Below the pieces are notes generated by a model. It had not been told where the DNA came from, did not search any database, and saw only the letters and a list, made by a program, of their open reading frames with translations. The position numbers and the translations under genes are program-made. DNA of 64,000 nt, from positions 18,464 to 82,463 of the forward strand of contig NZ_FODV01000016.1 of NCBI RefSeq assembly GCF_900110465.1, written 5' to 3'. This stretch comes from Halogranum amylolyticum (GTDB lineage: Archaea > Halobacteriota > Halobacteria > Halobacteriales > Haloferacaceae). Positions 62,608-64,000 of this stretch are shown piece by piece. The number at the start of each line of letters is the position of its first letter. Positions within the stretch are counted from its first letter, which is position 1.

Positions 62608-63620
62608 TTACCGGACAAACCGGTCGTCTGGTGGCCGGTTTGCGGGGACGGCCCGACGCGTCGCGAGGGCCGTCCACACTGCCCGTTGGACCATGTTGAT
62701 GAACTCCTTGAACGGCCACCACCAGAGGCGACGCCCGCCTCGGCGGGGCGTCGCCACGAACTCGTAGTGGAGATACCGCCACACGTTCTGCAAGAGTAAG
62801 CTCACCACAACGTACAGCAATCTCACCGCCGCATCTCGTGTTGTTGTCGTCGCTATCGCTTGCTCCGACAACCGATAGCTCGACTCGATACCGAAGCGTG
62901 TCGCGTAGTGGTATCGAGCGTCTCGCGGTGTCTCGATGAACGGCGCGTCAGCGGCGTAGCCGTGACGCGCCACGCCGTGGTCGTCGTACCGTCCATTCAG
63001 GTACGTGCAATCGATGTAGACCGGAAACTCGACGGTCCAGCTGTGACCGTCGAGTTTCCCTATCAGATCGTGCTCGATGACGCGGCTCCACCCTTTCGAG
63101 AGTTCTTGCTGAATCGTTTCACCCCACTGAATGATCGGGACAACGTAGGCGTAGTTGTGCACCTGTAACAGCGTGAGACACTTGCTGTCGTAGAATCCGC
63201 GATCAAGGTAGACGGCCTTGACCTCATAGTGAGTAAGAGAAGTATTGCAACTACGAATCCATCGATTCGTACTCCAAAAGGGTCGGAACGGGCGCTTACA
63301 ATTGGCCTACTCCCAGGACTTAGCTTGCGAACTAAGTGTCAAGGCCGTCGAGGAGGCCAAGAAACTCTGCGAGGACACTGCTGGCGGTGTCGCCGTCTGG
63401 AGACGGCACACCGCCAGGGTGTAGCGTTTGTTCTTCACGCGTGCGTAGAGTGTGGCGGAGGCGTGGAATGCAGTTGTTCCACGTTTCGCTTGCGAGTTCG
63501 CTGTGAGGACGAACGAAGATGTCATTAGATACACAAGATCAGGAGTGTACAATAGCGAGTCTCCAGACGGTCCACCACCGTTCGATGACGCGTTTCGTGG
63601 TGACGACGTCGAGCAGCGCG
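62608..63620 (-). pseudogene. Decayed haloarchaeal transposase (several frameshifts)
   Basis: The upstream frame (63307-63552) reads YTPDLVYLMTSSFVLTANSQ and GTTAFHASATLYARVKNKRY. The next pieces are HYEVKAVYLDRGFYDSKCLT (catalytic Asp region) and, in the frame ending at 62608, NYAYVVPIIQWGETIQQELS and YATRFGIESSYRLSEQAIAT (catalytic Glu region). All belong to one DDE transposase type. The pieces lie in different frames, with a break near 63,230-63,340, so it is inactive. Upstream of 63,552 further coding traces continue to about 63,620. Confidence 0.65.
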
Positions 63621-63678
63621 TCTATCCTCCAGACTCGTGAACGTCTCATGCTCGCCCGAGAGCTTAGGAAACAGTGGA

Positions 63679-63721
63679 GTTAACCAACGGAAATTGCACA
63701 ATTCCGGTACTGTTGGTTAAC
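63679..63721. repeat. Nested palindrome
   Basis: GTTAACCAAC (63679-63688) and GTTGGTTAAC (63712-63721) are perfect inverted repeats. Between them GGAAATTGCACAATTCC is a second near-perfect palindrome. It lies between the transposase remnant and the next gene's end. Confidence 0.55.
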
Positions 63722-63772
63722 AGGATGGCAAGCGCTCAATGTCTCGATTTTTATGGCCCTTGTCGGGACGCG

Positions 63773-63991
63773 TCACGGAGTGAGTCGGAGCCCGTTCGTC
63801 GATTCATAGACGTACCCCTTCAGCAACAACTGCTCGAGAAGGTCCTCCGCCTCTGGCCGCTCGAAGCCACCATCAGTGAGGAGATCGACAGCTGCGTCGT
63901 GCGTAATCGTCCCGTCCTCATCGCTCCCCTGCGTGATCAGTTCCAGCGCAGTTTGCTGTGACGGCGTCAACGGGGTTGACGAATGCCGCAT
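63773..63991 (-). CDS. Small winged-helix-like protein (72 aa)
   Basis: The 72-residue product (RHSSTPLTPSQQTALELITQ, DAAVDLLTDGGFERPEAEDL, LLKGYVYESTNGLRLTP) has the helix-helix-helix-wing pattern of a compact winged helix. It is probably a small DNA-binding or protein-interaction module. The ATG is 9 bases from the window edge, so its promoter is not visible. Confidence 0.6.
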   Translation of the reverse strand: MRHSSTPLTPSQQTALELITQGSDEDGTITHDAAVDLLTDGGFERPEAEDLLEQLLLKGYVYESTNGLRLTP

Positions 63992-64000
63992 TATTCGTGT

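Overview
The window comes from a haloarchaeon (class Halobacteria). The evidence is very acidic proteins, G+C-rich coding regions, many leaderless genes with a TATA-like box about 27 bases before the ATG, twin-arginine signal peptides, and archaeal or haloarchaeal families (HTH_10/Bat-like regulator, HalOD1, TrmB, FilR1-type regulator, ISH-type transposases). It reads as a plasmid, second replicon or genomic-island border: a compact metabolic block on the left, then a mosaic of insertion sequences, truncated genes and plasmid-type genes.

1-14.5 kb is an intact anaerobic/formate respiration block. It holds the end of an aldehyde ferredoxin oxidoreductase, several small unknowns, a Tat-lipoprotein DyP-like protein, three tiny membrane proteins, a TorD-type chaperone, and a 721-residue HdrA/FlpD-like multi-ferredoxin protein. 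Divergent from these is a Tat-exported formate dehydrogenase (Cys at the Mo site) with its FeS subunit, a two-helix membrane protein and a b-type cytochrome. A pterin carbinolamine dehydratase closes the block. 14.5-16.2 kb is A+T-rich and gene-poor and ends in hairpins like those of IS200/IS605 element ends.

16-32 kb holds a BCCT transporter, a tRNA-like sequence with an aberrant anticodon loop, an antitoxin with a PIN toxin fragment fused to an unrelated domain, and a split catabolic cluster. The cluster has a PEP-hydrolase-like TIM barrel, a cupin and a Tm-1/UPF0261 protein on one side, and a truncated hydantoinase B, an isochorismatase-type hydrolase and a PEP mutase/isocitrate lyase family enzyme on the other. 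The two halves are separated by debris: a helicase pseudogene, an oxidoreductase fragment, a beta-helix surface protein and an ISH8-like IS4 element. A deletion truncated both the regulator and hydantoinase B at the same point (about 29,340).

32.6-43.9 kb contains the most unusual locus. It is a tightly overlapping four-gene operon encoding a giant tubulin-fold GTPase-like protein with long coiled coils, a multi-pass membrane P-loop GTPase, a single-pass membrane protein with an external Ig-like region, and a two-helix membrane peptide. It faces a convergent gene for a surface protein with 14 calcium-binding thrombospondin-3 repeats. I recognise no described system with this composition.

44-64 kb is an IS-rich plasmid-like region. 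It has IS5, IS4/ISH3-type and other transposases or remnants, a large Tat-exported FG-GAP/PKD protein, a gene with an (AT)6 tract sitting exactly at a frameshift (possible phase variation), an ArdC-like/primase deletion junction, a second toxin-antitoxin pair, HalOD1 and TrmB regulators, a stomatin-like SPFH protein and a truncated RimK-like gene. At least six copies of a GGCTCTGnTGAA-type IS terminus are scattered from 18 to 60 kb, which fits repeated insertion and excision.
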